This document shows positions 35,516-44,434 of a stretch of 64,000 bases of DNA, one piece after another. Position numbers and translations under genes: made by a program. The stretch lies in the NCBI RefSeq assembly GCF_000421745.1, contig NZ_ATXP01000005.1:124001-188000 (forward strand). The letters run 5' to 3'. Below the pieces are notes generated by a model. That model was not told the origin of the DNA, searched no databases, and was given only the letters and a program-made list of their open reading frames with translations. Each line of letters opens with the position of its first letter. The stretch's first letter is position 1. Origin of the DNA: Nesterenkonia alba DSM 19423 (lineage in GTDB: Bacteria > Actinomycetota > Actinomycetes > Actinomycetales > Micrococcaceae).

Positions 35516-36976
35516 GTGGAAACCACGCACGTCGTCATCCTCGTTCTCTACTTACTCGGTCTGGTGGCTACCGGCATCTGGTTCAGCCGCTCGAAAAAGG
35601 TCGCTACCGGTGACGACTTCGTCTTCGCCGGGCGGCGGTTGCCGGTCATCGTCATGGTCGGAACACTCATCGCCACATGGGTGGGCTCAGGCACCATCAT
35701 CGGTGGAGCCAGCTTCGTCTACGCCTACGGTCCGGTGGCCGGGCTGATCTACTTCGCCTCCGCGCCGGTGGGCATGATCGTGCTGTACTTCCTGGCCCAG
35801 CGGATCCGCAACGCGGAGTCTTACACCGTGCCGCAGATCCTCGAAGCGCGCTTCGGGGTCTCGGTGCGCATGCTCGCCGCGGTGGTGACGATCCTGGCCT
35901 ACGTGGGGATCACCGCCTACCAGTTCACCGGCGGTGGGAACATCATCGGGATGGTCACCGGGCTCGACGCCGGCACCGGGGCGATCATCGCCGCGGTCAT
36001 CATCACCTTCCTCGCCTTAGGCGGTGGACTGAAGTCGGTGGCCTGGTCAGACTTCTTCTCCGCGGGGGTCATCATTGCCGGACTGCTGATCGCCATCCCC
36101 TTGGTGCTGGGGCAGACCGATGGGTTTACCGGCTGGTGGGACGGTCTGGCTCCGGATCAGACCACCGCCACCGGTGGGTTGGGTTGGCTGGCGATGCTGG
36201 GGTACCTGTTGCCGACCTTCCTGCTCATCCTGGCCGATCAGAACATGTACCAGCGTCTGGGTGCTTCCCGTGACGCCGCTGCAGCCCGGAAATCCATGGC
36301 CGGGATGTTCTTCGCCTCCTGGCTGATTTACCTGCCAGTGGTGGTTCTGGCGACCGCCTCGATCAGCATCCTGCCGGATTTGGAGACCGCCGACGACGCC
36401 GTCCTCGGCCTGGCTGGCCACGGGATCCTCCCGGTGGTGCTGGGTGGAATCATCCTGGCCAGCGCCCTGGCGTTCATCATCACCACCGGATCGTCGTTCC
36501 TGCTGTCGGTCGGTGGCAACATCGTCTACGACGGGTTCAACCGATTCGGCAAGGAGCTGGGAGACAAGGCCCGGGTGACCATTCACCGGATCACGATCCT
36601 GGTCATCGCGGTGATCGCGTATGTGTTGGGCACGTTCTTCCCCACCGTGCTGGAGCTGCAGATGTACTCCTACACCGTCTACGGGGTGGCGCTGGTGCCC
36701 GCCCTGTTCTCCGCGTTCTTCTGGCGCCGGGCGACGACCCCGGGGGTGCTGGCCTCGATGGCCCTGGGTGTCATTGTCACCATCGTGTGGGAGCAGGCTG
36801 CCGACAGTGATCTCAACGCCGTAGTGGTCTCCTTGCCAGTGGCGCTGGTGGCTTTGGTGGTGGTGAGCCTGGTGACCAAGCCGGCCACCACGGTGCTGCC
36901 GGACGAGCTGGCAACCGACGACGCCGACTCCGCGGCTGAAGCCTCCGCCGCTGAGGGTGAGACCCGCTCGGGCTAG
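35516..36976 (+). CDS. Sodium:solute symporter (SSS family)
   Basis: 486 residues with about 13 spans. The first is VVILVLYLLGLVATGIWFSR, followed by the family stretch DDFVFAGRRLPVIVMVGTLI and a membrane segment with GGGNIIGM. A hydrophilic, acidic C-terminus follows (TDDADSAAEASAAEGE). It imports a small solute by sodium gradient, which suits a halophile. The GTG at 35516 follows TGGAGGG. It is divergent from the amidohydrolase, which probably acts on the same compound. Confidence 0.88.
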   Translation: METTHVVILVLYLLGLVATGIWFSRSKKVATGDDFVFAGRRLPVIVMVGTLIATWVGSGTIIGGASFVYAYGPVAGLIYFASAPVGMIVLYFLAQRIRNAESYTVPQILEARFGVSVRMLAAVVTILAYVGITAYQFTGGGNIIGMVTGLDAGTGAIIAAVIITFLALGGGLKSVAWSDFFSAGVIIAGLLIAIPLVLGQTDGFTGWWDGLAPDQTTATGGLGWLAMLGYLLPTFLLILADQNMYQRLGASRDAAAARKSMAGMFFASWLIYLPVVVLATASISILPDLETADDAVLGLAGHGILPVVLGGIILASALAFIITTGSSFLLSVGGNIVYDGFNRFGKELGDKARVTIHRITILVIAVIAYVLGTFFPTVLELQMYSYTVYGVALVPALFSAFFWRRATTPGVLASMALGVIVTIVWEQAADSDLNAVVVSLPVALVALVVVSLVTKPATTVLPDELATDDADSAAEASAAEGETRSG

Positions 36977-37025
36977 AGGTTCCCCGCCCGGTGAGGTGGC
37001 GCCGTCGTACCCCACCCCACCCCCA

Positions 37026-37116
37026 CGTGTTTCCCACCGAAATTACCGTTTCCCACGGGAATTCCAGTGGGAAGGAGCAACTTCGGTGGGAAACACGCGT
37101 CCATTCCGTGGGAAAC
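37026..37116. repeat. Nested inverted-repeat element built on GTGGGAAAC
   Basis: CGTGTTTCCCACCGAA (37026-37041) is exactly complementary to TTCGGTGGGAAACACG (37082-37097). GTTTCCCAC recurs at 37048-37056, a partial GTGGGAA lies at 37067-37073, and GTGGGAAAC recurs at 37086-37094 and 37108-37116. The element lies between the converging symporter and binding-protein genes and may form a large hairpin, a terminator or a REP-like unit. Confidence 0.75.
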
Positions 37117-37150
37117 ACGCGTCGAGAGGGGCCGGAAACCCGCTGGGGCT

Positions 37151-38443
37151 TCAGTTCACGGAGCTGTCGATCTCACCGTGCATCCCCTCGGCGGCTTCCT
37201 CCGCGGAGAGTCGGCCGAAGAGGAACTCCTCCTCGTAGCGCCAGATGATCTCCTGCACCGCCCCGAAGCCTTCCGGGGGCAGCGGCGGGGAGTCACCGAC
37301 GACCTCTTCCAGGGATTCGGAGAACTCCAGGATTCGGGTTTGGACATCGTCGAGGTCGTCGCGGATGAGTTCACGGACGCTCTCGTTGCCCGGGATGCCG
37401 CGCTCCAGGGACTGCAGCTGGCCGGCTTCCTCATTGTTGACCAGGAAGTCAACGAACAGCTGGGCCTCCTCCGGGTGTTCGGTTCCGGCGTAGACGGAGT
37501 AGAACATGGAGGCCTTGTAGTACATGCCGGCGTCAGCGGCGTTGCCGGTCTCGCTGGGCAGCATCAGCGGGTGCAGGTCCACCCCCTCATTGGAGGACAG
37601 GGCCACCAGGGTGGTATCCCAGGCCTCACTGAGTGCCGCCCCGCCGGTGGCGATGAGGGTCTGTTCGCGGGTGATGCCGCGTTCCTCTGAGATCTCAGCG
37701 GCGGAGGGGATCGCCCCGGCTTCCTGGAACTGTTCGAGCAGTTCGAAGTACGGCACGGCGTCCTCTGGTTCCCAAGCGAGTTGGCCGTCTTCGTCGAGGT
37801 TGCTCACGCCGTAGGTTTGGCGCAGCCAGATTTCGAAGCCGGCGTCACCGAAGGACCCGGCTTGACCGTAGGCGTCGGTGTTTTCTGAGACCTCGGTGGC
37901 GGCCTCGAGCAGATCGTCCCAGGTCCAGGATTCGTCGTCGGGCCGCTCGAGGCCGGCTTCTTCGAAGAGGTCTAAGTTGGCCGCGAAGGTCAGAGCGGTC
38001 TGACCCACTGGCATGGCGTAGAGGGCGCCGTCGAGCCGGCCGGTGTCGAGCAGTTCCTCGGTGAATTCGCCGGTGTCGATGGCGTCGAGTTCCAGCAGAA
38101 TGCCGTTTTCGATGTACTCGCGTAAGTACATCAGGTCCATCTGGACGATATCCGGGGTGTCCTGGGCTGCGGTTTGGGTGGCCAGCTGGTCCCAATAACC
38201 GTCCCATTCGCCGTAGAGCGGTTCGACGGAGATGTGCGGGTATTCGGCTTCGAACATCTCGATGATCTCTTGGGTGTATTCGTGGCGGGTGTCCCCGCCC
38301 CACCAGGTGAAGGAGAGGCTGACGTCTTCCTCTCCGTTGCCGTTGGTTTCGCCGTCGGCGTCGCCTCCGCAGGCGGTCAGGGTCAGTGCGGCGATGCCGA
38401 CGACGCCGACAGTGCGCAGATGCGGTGCAGTGATTCGTGACAT
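37151..38443 (-). CDS. Family-1 sugar-binding lipoprotein (orphan, group A)
   Basis: 430 residues. The signal peptide has the lipobox ALTLTAC, followed by a disordered acidic linker and the binding fold (LSFTWWGGDTRHEYTQEIIE, then YGEWDGYWDQLATQTAAQDT). It binds an oligosaccharide outside the cell for an ABC permease. The FTWWGG-RH start resembles proteins for oligouronides and plant oligosaccharides. It is a close paralogue of the genes at 49659 and 52979. No permease adjoins it. A CRP-type dyad lies 53 bp upstream of its ATG, which follows TGAGGAG. Confidence 0.92.
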   Translation of the reverse strand: MSRITAPHLRTVGVVGIAALTLTACGGDADGETNGNGEEDVSLSFTWWGGDTRHEYTQEIIEMFEAEYPHISVEPLYGEWDGYWDQLATQTAAQDTPDIVQMDLMYLREYIENGILLELDAIDTGEFTEELLDTGRLDGALYAMPVGQTALTFAANLDLFEEAGLERPDDESWTWDDLLEAATEVSENTDAYGQAGSFGDAGFEIWLRQTYGVSNLDEDGQLAWEPEDAVPYFELLEQFQEAGAIPSAAEISEERGITREQTLIATGGAALSEAWDTTLVALSSNEGVDLHPLMLPSETGNAADAGMYYKASMFYSVYAGTEHPEEAQLFVDFLVNNEEAGQLQSLERGIPGNESVRELIRDDLDDVQTRILEFSESLEEVVGDSPPLPPEGFGAVQEIIWRYEEEFLFGRLSAEEAAEGMHGEIDSSVN

Positions 38444-38472
38444 GCGATCTCCTCAAGTGGTGACACGTCTTT

Positions 38473-38511
38473 GTGGTGCATGACACAACATAATGCGTGA
38501 TCTACGTCACG
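38473..38511. promoter_or_regulatory. Two CRP/GlxR-type dyads upstream of SBP 37151
   Basis: CGTGATCTACGTCACG at 38496-38511 is a strong match with perfect arms CGTGA/TCACG and central TA. TGTGGTGCATGACACA at 38473-38488 is a weaker dyad, closer to the gene. The rest of 38444-38643 shows no gene. Confidence 0.65.
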
Positions 38512-38643
38512 GCTACTGTTTCAGTGAACCGTTATGGGAGTGTTATCGAGCGATGCGGTGAAGGACTGGTCCCCGGTCAGCGCTGCATGGGTGAGGTGCT
38601 GGCCGATTGCGGGCGTATCGGGTGGCTCAGCGGGTCCTGGGAG

Positions 38644-39228
38644 TCAGATCGCTGTGGCGAGCACGATGCCGGCAGAGGGTGACGGGGGTTTGCCGTGGAG
38701 TTGGGCATGGAGAGCCGACCATGCCCCCGCCGCAAGGGTAGTGGGGTCCGCTGCAGGTGACTGGTGCGAGTTGGGGATGACTGCCACGGCGGGGGTTGCC
38801 GCCTCCAGGGTGCCCTGCAGGGTGGGCTCATCCATGGCCGGGCGCACCAGGATGAGTCCGTCGCAGCGGGTGCGGGCCTGCAGGCTGTGTTGGGCTTCAC
38901 CGGTGGGGGGTCGGCCGGTGATGGAAATCAGCAGGTGGTAACCATCGGTCTCGGCGGCGGAGTTCAACCGGGTGAGCAACTGGCGGATCCAGGGGTCTTC
39001 CAGGTCGGGGACGGAGACGGCGATGCTGCCGGTGGTGCCTAACGACAGGCTGCGCGCCAGCGTGCTGGGTCGGTAGTGGAGTTTCTCTGCGGCGGCGCGA
39101 ACTCGTTCGGCGATGGCGGGATCCACACTGGAGGCGCCGTTCATCACCCGGGAAACGGTGGCACGCGAGACCCCGGCCTCGGTGGCGACATCACCGATAG
39201 TGGTGCCGTTTTTCCTCGCTCGTGCCAT
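38644..39228 (-). CDS. Truncated LacI-family regulator
   Basis: 194 residues, against about 330-345 for the family. The HTH is complete (TTIGDVATEAGVSRATVSRV, then MNGASSVDPAIAERVRAAAE), and so is the hinge (LHYRPSTLARSL). The ligand domain stops after about the first lobe (ILVRPAMDEPTLQGTLEAAT). The sequence beyond the stop has no recognisable continuation. It is divergent from SBP 39416, and a perfect LacI-type operator lies between them, so DNA binding may be kept while sugar sensing is altered or lost. Confidence 0.8.
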   Translation of the reverse strand: MARARKNGTTIGDVATEAGVSRATVSRVMNGASSVDPAIAERVRAAAEKLHYRPSTLARSLSLGTTGSIAVSVPDLEDPWIRQLLTRLNSAAETDGYHLLISITGRPPTGEAQHSLQARTRCDGLILVRPAMDEPTLQGTLEAATPAVAVIPNSHQSPAADPTTLAAGAWSALHAQLHGKPPSPSAGIVLATAI

Positions 39229-39317
39229 GTCTCAGCGCCCTTTCATCCCTCATCCAAGCCCAGAGACTACCTGGGCTACTGGAGCCATGGCACCAAACTC
39301 GCCTCCACAACCCCCTT

Positions 39318-39333
39318 GAGAAACCGGTTTCTC
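39318..39333. promoter_or_regulatory. LacI-type operator
   Basis: GAGAAACCGGTTTCTC is a perfect 16-bp palindrome with the central CG pair typical of LacI-family sites. It lies between the lacI-like gene and SBP 39416. Confidence 0.8.
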
Positions 39334-39343
39334 GCGATTAGTC

Positions 39344-39359
39344 TGTGAGCTACGACACT
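39344..39359. promoter_or_regulatory. Weak CRP/GlxR-type site
   Basis: TGTGAGCTACGACACT has the left arm TGTGA and central TA but a degenerate right arm. It is 10 bp from the LacI operator, upstream of SBP 39416. Confidence 0.3.
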
Positions 39360-39415
39360 ACGAGGGGACTCGCATAGGTCGTGCTACCAGCACCACTCGG
39401 ACCAAGGAGAATTTC

Positions 39416-40720
39416 ATGGCTTACCGGCTCAAGGCCACCCCCATAGCAGCGGCAGCAACTGCCGCGCTTCTGGCCCTTACAGCGTGTAGTGGCAATGACG
39501 AAGCCGATGCCGACACCAATGGCAACGGGGAAGAAGCCCAGGAAGAGGTGGAACTGCGCTTCGCCTACTGGGGTGGCGGCCTCCGTGTCGAGCAGACGGA
39601 CGCGATCATCGAAGCTTTTGAAGAGGAATATCCGCACATTTCGATCTCCAGTGAGTACTCTGATTTCGGCGCCCACTGGGACCAGTTGGCTACCCAAACG
39701 GCCGGAGGTGATACTCCGGACATCATCCAGATGGACGACAAGTACCTCCGTGAGTACGCCGATCGTGGGACATTGCTCGACCTTTCCGATGTCGATGTCT
39801 CCCAGTTCGATGAAGACTCTATTAATAACGGCCGCACCGAAGATGGACTCTTCGGCATCACAACGGGAATCAACTCTCTGGCACTCGGTTTGAACCCAGA
39901 CCTGTTCGAAGAAGCTGGGGTGGAGATCCCGGATGACACCACGTGGACCTGGGACGATTTCGCTGAGATCACCACGGAACTAAGTGAAAACCTCGACGAC
40001 GCCTACGGCACGAACGAAACCAACGAGCCGGGTGGGTTTCAGGTGTGGCTGCGCCAAGATGGCAAGCACTTAACCACGGACGAAGGTGAGCTCGGATTCG
40101 ATGAAGAAGACCTCGTCGAATACTACGAGTACTGGCTCGATCTGATGCATGCCGGCGGTATGCCCCCGGCCGATGTGATGTCGGAGAACCGAGGCGCTGA
40201 CCCGGAGCAGCAGCTGATCCACACCGGACGCGTGGCCCTGGCCCCTATGTGGACCAGTTCGCTGGCCGGCATTTCTGAGTCTGCCGGCGTGGAAATGGAG
40301 CTGCTGCGGTTCCCGTCCAAGACCGGCCAGGCGGAGGACAACGGCCTCTGGTATAAATCCTCGATGTTCGTCTCCGCAGCAGCTGAGACAGACCACCCGG
40401 AGGAGGTTAAGCTCTTCATCGATTTCATGGTCAACGATGTCGATGCTGGGCTGCTGGGTATGACCGACCGTGGGCTCCCCTCCAACCAGGAAGTCCGGGA
40501 TGCTGTGCTTGAAGAGATCGAAGGACAGGACCTGAAGTCGGCCGAGTTCATCGCTGAAATCGAAGACGAACTCGCTGGTCCGGAGCCGGTGCCCGCACTG
40601 GGATTCTCCGCACTGCAGGACATTATGTTCCGGTACGAGGATCAGCTCTACTTCGAGCAGTTGACCCCTGAGGAAGCCGCTAGCCAGGTCAAGGCAGAGA
40701 TGGAAGCGGCTATCGAATAG
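39416..40720 (+). CDS. Family-1 sugar-binding lipoprotein (orphan, group B)
   Basis: 434 residues. The lipobox is ALTAC, with an acidic linker and the binding fold LRFAYWGGGLRVEQTDAIIE, then DIIQMDDKYLREYADRGTLL. It is paralogous to the genes at 54596 and 61055. No permease adjoins it. It is the first gene of a probable operon with the glycosidase at 40818 and the GH43 enzyme at 42562, which suggests the imported oligosaccharide is cut inside the cell. A LacI operator and a weak CRP-type site lie upstream. The ATG follows AAGGAGA. Confidence 0.92.
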   Translation: MAYRLKATPIAAAATAALLALTACSGNDEADADTNGNGEEAQEEVELRFAYWGGGLRVEQTDAIIEAFEEEYPHISISSEYSDFGAHWDQLATQTAGGDTPDIIQMDDKYLREYADRGTLLDLSDVDVSQFDEDSINNGRTEDGLFGITTGINSLALGLNPDLFEEAGVEIPDDTTWTWDDFAEITTELSENLDDAYGTNETNEPGGFQVWLRQDGKHLTTDEGELGFDEEDLVEYYEYWLDLMHAGGMPPADVMSENRGADPEQQLIHTGRVALAPMWTSSLAGISESAGVEMELLRFPSKTGQAEDNGLWYKSSMFVSAAAETDHPEEVKLFIDFMVNDVDAGLLGMTDRGLPSNQEVRDAVLEEIEGQDLKSAEFIAEIEDELAGPEPVPALGFSALQDIMFRYEDQLYFEQLTPEEAASQVKAEMEAAIE

Positions 40721-40742
40721 AAACGCTTAACCCTGCAAGGAT

Positions 40743-40772
40743 GGTGGGACGGAGCCACAGCTCCGTCCCACC
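40743..40772 (+). terminator. Hairpin between SBP 39416 and the glycosidase
   Basis: GGTGGGACGGAGC and GCTCCGTCCCACC form a perfect 13-bp stem with a 4-nt loop. There is no T run. It probably lowers expression of downstream genes relative to the binding protein or protects its 3' end. Confidence 0.7.
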
Positions 40773-40817
40773 GCTGTGTCGCCAATACGTATAGACAAAA
40801 GAGCAGAGGACGAATCG

Positions 40818-42513
40818 ATGGGGAACATCCCGGCGGTCCTGGACCGCCTCAGGAACGCTGGGTCGGCGGCTGGCCGTGCTGGCTTGGGCAAGACGCTGGC
40901 AGCAGAGTTTGCATCCTCGGGAGTGAACTTCGCTGCGCTGGGCAGCACGTACGAGCAGCGATGGCTACAAGCGCTCAAGGAATTGCAGGAGTGCGTCAAG
41001 CCTCTGGGTCAGGGCGAGGGGGCGACGTCGTCTGTCCCAGTGCTCAATGAAGGCGGCCCCTTACGGGACGTGGTTAGAATCCACGGGCACGGTCAGTACT
41101 GAGGTGTTGGCTCGATTTGCCCCTGGGGTTGCTTCGGCTACGTTGTCACTCTTTGCCGAACATCAGCGCAGCGACGGGATGATTCCATACAAACTGGCGG
41201 ACACGGGACCGGCTTTCAGCCAGATCCAGCTGGTCAGCCCTTTAGCCCGCGCCGTGTGGAATCACTATCAGCTCAATCAGCCCGGTCGGGAATGGTTGGA
41301 AACGATGTACCTGGCCATGGCGCGTTACGACGATTGGCTGATGGAGTATCGGAACACGCGGGGTACAGGAGCGGTTGAGGCGTTCTGCACCTTTGATACC
41401 GGACATGACCTTTCTCCCCGCTTCTGGTTTGCGCCTGACCGGTGTCGGGATAACGAGGCGACGAAGTACGATCCGGAATCTCCGACGATTCCGTACCTGG
41501 CCCCTGATCTCACCGCCAATATTGCCTGCCAGCGGGAGTACCTGGGTCGGATCACCGAAGAGCTTGGAGGCGATCCATCCCCGTGGAAAACCAAATGGGA
41601 GACGTCGATTGACGCGCTCTTCGAGTATTGCTTCGATCCGGACCACGACTTCTTCTATGACAGAGATGCCGCTGGGCACCTCGTGAGGGTTCAGTCCGAT
41701 GTTCTCTTGCGAGTCGTCGCCAGCGAAGTGGGTGATGAGGAGCTTTTCGAAACAGTGCTGCGGAAGTACTTGATGAATACCTCGAAGTTCCTCGCTCACT
41801 ATGGGTTTACGTCGATCGCCATGGACGATCCTCGGTTCGACGCCGACCACACCCGGAATTCGTGGGGCGGCCCAGTCAATGCGCTGAGCTTAATCCGTGC
41901 TCCCCACGCCTTTGAACATCGGGGGCGCACAGCGGAGTTGGCTGCGGCGAGCAGACCCGTCCTTGCTGCCTTCGCCCATGCAGAGACTTTTCCGCAGTGC
42001 CTGGACCCGTGGAGTGGAACAGACGGTTATACCTCTGTCTACTCACCGGCGATTCTGTGGTATCTCGACGCCATTGAGCGGTATTGCGGCATTCTGCCCG
42101 TGACCGGGGTTGCTAGGAGCTGGACCGATGAAGATGGTGAGAATGGTATTTGGTTCACTGGGCTGCCTCCCACTCGTCCAACGGATGGTCATGCTGATGC
42201 CGCGGAGGCGGTGGCGTATGCGCGCACGGTGGGGGAGCACCACTTCGAGCTCGCAGCTGATGATGAGCACACTCTTACCTTCCGTGACGGCGTCGAGCAT
42301 CTGAGCTTCCCGCGTGGGTGGCGAGTGGAAACCGACCGGCTGGGTGAGCCGACTGCCGTCGTCGGGCTGACTCCCCGCCCGGTCAGCGGCGAGCTGACAT
42401 ACGCGGGGCAGCGCATCGGTCTCACCCTGGGTCCCAACGACCGTGTCGAGCTGGAGGGCATGCGGGAGACTTCCCGGCGCAGCATCGGCTTCGTACCCCC
42501 GCAGACCGGCTGA
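40818..42513 (+). pseudogene. MGH1-like (alpha/alpha)6 glycoside hydrolase, frameshifted
   Basis: Two frames make one protein. The first (40818-41102, ATG behind AGAGGACG) reads normally to VPVLNEGG and then leaves frame. The second continues from 41055 with PYGTWLEST. Removing one C from the CCCC run at 41057-41060 restores NEGGPYGTWLEST and an intact protein of about 564 residues. The long part has family stretches (AFCTFDTGHDLSPRFWFAPD, then NSWGGPVNALSLIRAP). It would trim oligosaccharides in the cytoplasm. It could be an assembly error, a phase-variable gene or a real loss. It lies in the SBP 39416 operon. Confidence 0.82.
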
Positions 42514-42561
42514 GCGGTCAACTACGCCTCCTACTTCAGCTACTTCAGAGCAAAGGACACC

Positions 42562-43470
42562 ATGACCAACACCGTCACCACTGAGCGTGTCGACACTGAG
42601 CAGATCCAGGTCCGCGACCCCTATGTACTCACCCACGACGGCGAGTACTACCTCTACGGGTCCACCGATCCGAACATCTGGCGAGGGCAGGCCACCGGGT
42701 TCAACGTCTATCGGGGAACTGACCTGCGTACGTGGACCGGGCCGTATCCGGCGTTCCGCCCCCCGGAGGGGTTCTGGTCGCAGACGAACTACTGGGCCCC
42801 GGAGGTGCACCCCTACCGGGATCGGTTCTACATGTTCGCCACCTTCGGCCCTGGCAGAAGTGTGCCCCGCCGCGGCACCGCCATCCTGGCGTCGGACTCC
42901 GCGGTGGGTCCGTTCGTTCCCCACAGTGATGGTCCGGTGACCCCCCGGGAGTGGGAGTGTCTGGATGGAACGCTACATATCGACGACGACGGCGCCCCTT
43001 GGATGGTCTTTTGCCATGAGTGGAAACAGATCACCGATGGCGAAGTCTGCGCTGTGCGGTTAACCGACGACCTCCGCGCTGCCCACGGGGACCCGGTCAC
43101 GCTCTTTGCAGCCTCTTCCGCTCCCTGGGTGGAGAAGCTCACCACCAGTAAAGGGGAGCAAGCGTGGGTGACCGACGGGCCGTACTTGCATCGGACCACG
43201 CAGGGCACGTTATTGATGCTGTGGGCCAGTTTCCGTGGCGGACGCTACGCTCAAGGGATCGCTGTCTCCGACAGTGGACAAATCACCGGCCCCTGGCGGC
43301 ACGAGCCGGAACCGCTCTATGCCTCCGACGGTGGCCACGGCATGCTCTTCCGGACGCTGCAGGGCGAGTTAATGCTGACCCTCCACACCCCTAACCGCAC
43401 CCCCGAGGAACGCGCGATCTTCATCCCTGTGGAAGAGCACCAGGGCTCCCTTCGGGTCACGCCTGCCTAA
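42562..43470 (+). CDS. Glycoside hydrolase family 43-type enzyme
   Basis: 302 residues, a five-bladed beta-propeller without signal peptide. The first blade carries IQVRDPYVLTHDGEYYLYGS, with the catalytic-base Asp in RDP. Later blades show NYWAPEVHPYRDRFYMFATF, ECLDGTLHIDDDGAPWMVFC and TDGPYLHRTTQGTLLMLWAS. GH43 enzymes release arabinose, xylose or galactose from plant oligosaccharides. It lies 48 bp after the frameshifted glycosidase in the SBP 39416 operon and is intracellular, fitting a role after uptake. Confidence 0.87.
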   Translation: MTNTVTTERVDTEQIQVRDPYVLTHDGEYYLYGSTDPNIWRGQATGFNVYRGTDLRTWTGPYPAFRPPEGFWSQTNYWAPEVHPYRDRFYMFATFGPGRSVPRRGTAILASDSAVGPFVPHSDGPVTPREWECLDGTLHIDDDGAPWMVFCHEWKQITDGEVCAVRLTDDLRAAHGDPVTLFAASSAPWVEKLTTSKGEQAWVTDGPYLHRTTQGTLLMLWASFRGGRYAQGIAVSDSGQITGPWRHEPEPLYASDGGHGMLFRTLQGELMLTLHTPNRTPEERAIFIPVEEHQGSLRVTPA

Positions 43471-43480
43471 AGGAGGGGAC

Positions 43481-44167
43481 CTAGACCGTCTCGGACTCCC
43501 GCAGCGCAAGCACTGCTCTTTCGAGGAAATCCTCGATGTGCTGCTTGACGAGATGGGCTGTTTCTTCGGCCTCTCCGCGCATCGCGGCATCGAGCATTCG
43601 CTGGTGCTCGCTCCATTCCTTCCCCCACGTGGGTTTTTGCTCCCAGGCGGCAAGGCTGATGAGGGCGGATCTGTCACGGAGATTATCAAGAAGGTCGACA
43701 AGGAGTTCGTTGCCGCACGCGGAGTACAAGGTGGCGTGGAACTTCCGGTTCAGGATACTCATCTGGCCGTAGTTCCCCGATTCACCTGCCCGCCGAGCGT
43801 CTTCGAGAAGCACCGCGGCTGCATCCAAATCAGCTTGAGAGGCATTCGACACCGACCGCCGCACGGCTTCTGGTTCAAGGGAGAGCCGGACTTCGTAGAC
43901 ATCTCGGGCAAATCCCTCGTTAACAGAACGTACCTTGGCGCCCTTATAAGGTTCGAATGTCACGAGCCCGGATGAGGCGAGGATTTTCAACGCCTCGCGC
44001 ACTGGGGTCTTTGATACTCCGAGGTTCTTGGCAAGCTCAGCCTCGACCAGCGGTTGGCCGGGCTCGAAATGCCGGGTCAATATGGACTTTCGGATTTCGT
44101 CGAGAACGATGTCAATTCGTGAGCTTGGCAGCGTGATACGAGGGACTGCAGATTCGCCAAGAGCCAT
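43481..44167 (-). CDS. GntR-family (FCD) transcriptional regulator
   Basis: 228 residues. The winged helix (VLDEIRKSILTRHFEPGQPL, then NLGVSKTPVREALKILASSG) is followed by the all-helical FCD domain (EVRLSLEPEAVRRSVS). Such regulators often sense sugar acids. It is divergent from the transporter-dehydratase-aldolase operon starting at 44435, its likely target. The dyad at 44384-44402 is a candidate operator. It converges with the GH43 gene, whose stop is 10 bp away. Confidence 0.9.
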   Translation of the reverse strand: MALGESAVPRITLPSSRIDIVLDEIRKSILTRHFEPGQPLVEAELAKNLGVSKTPVREALKILASSGLVTFEPYKGAKVRSVNEGFARDVYEVRLSLEPEAVRRSVSNASQADLDAAAVLLEDARRAGESGNYGQMSILNRKFHATLYSACGNELLVDLLDNLRDRSALISLAAWEQKPTWGKEWSEHQRMLDAAMRGEAEETAHLVKQHIEDFLERAVLALRESETV

Positions 44168-44354
44168 AAACTTGCTCCTTCTGTGCTGGGTCCAACGCCG
44201 CTCCAGTCACGGTAGCACCCGGGTCGAAACTCTTATCTCATACATGATACGCAGCTTCATCCTTAGCTCTCTTGTGGACGCCTCGTTGCTCGCCTCGAAA
44301 GTGCGGAAAGCCTCCCGGCGCCTTCCCCTCAGGTAGTTGACGCACATCACATGC

Positions 44355-44370
44355 CGTGACAGACTTCACA
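44355..44370. promoter_or_regulatory. CRP/GlxR-type site upstream of SBP 44435
   Basis: CGTGACAGACTTCACA fits the TGTGA-N6-TCACA dyad with one mismatch in the left arm. It lies about 65 bp upstream of the start. Confidence 0.5.
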
Positions 44371-44383
44371 CCATGCGTGGTAT

Positions 44384-44402
44384 ATCAGATATGAAATCTG
44401 AT
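44384..44402. promoter_or_regulatory. Dyad operator, candidate GntR target
   Basis: ATCAGAT, five bases, ATCTGAT: a perfect 7-bp inverted repeat 32 bp upstream of the SBP 44435 start. It lies between that gene and the divergent GntR gene. Confidence 0.55.
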
Positions 44403-44434
44403 CTTTCGGCCACGCCGGACTGAAGGAGGCAAAC

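Noticed and set aside
36047-37015. Minus-strand open frame of 322 codons opposite the SSS symporter
   Set aside because: His/Gly/Gln-rich shadow with no recognisable fold.
37026-37116. CRISPR array
   Set aside because: Repeats are 9 bp, in both orientations and unevenly spaced, with no spacers or cas genes.
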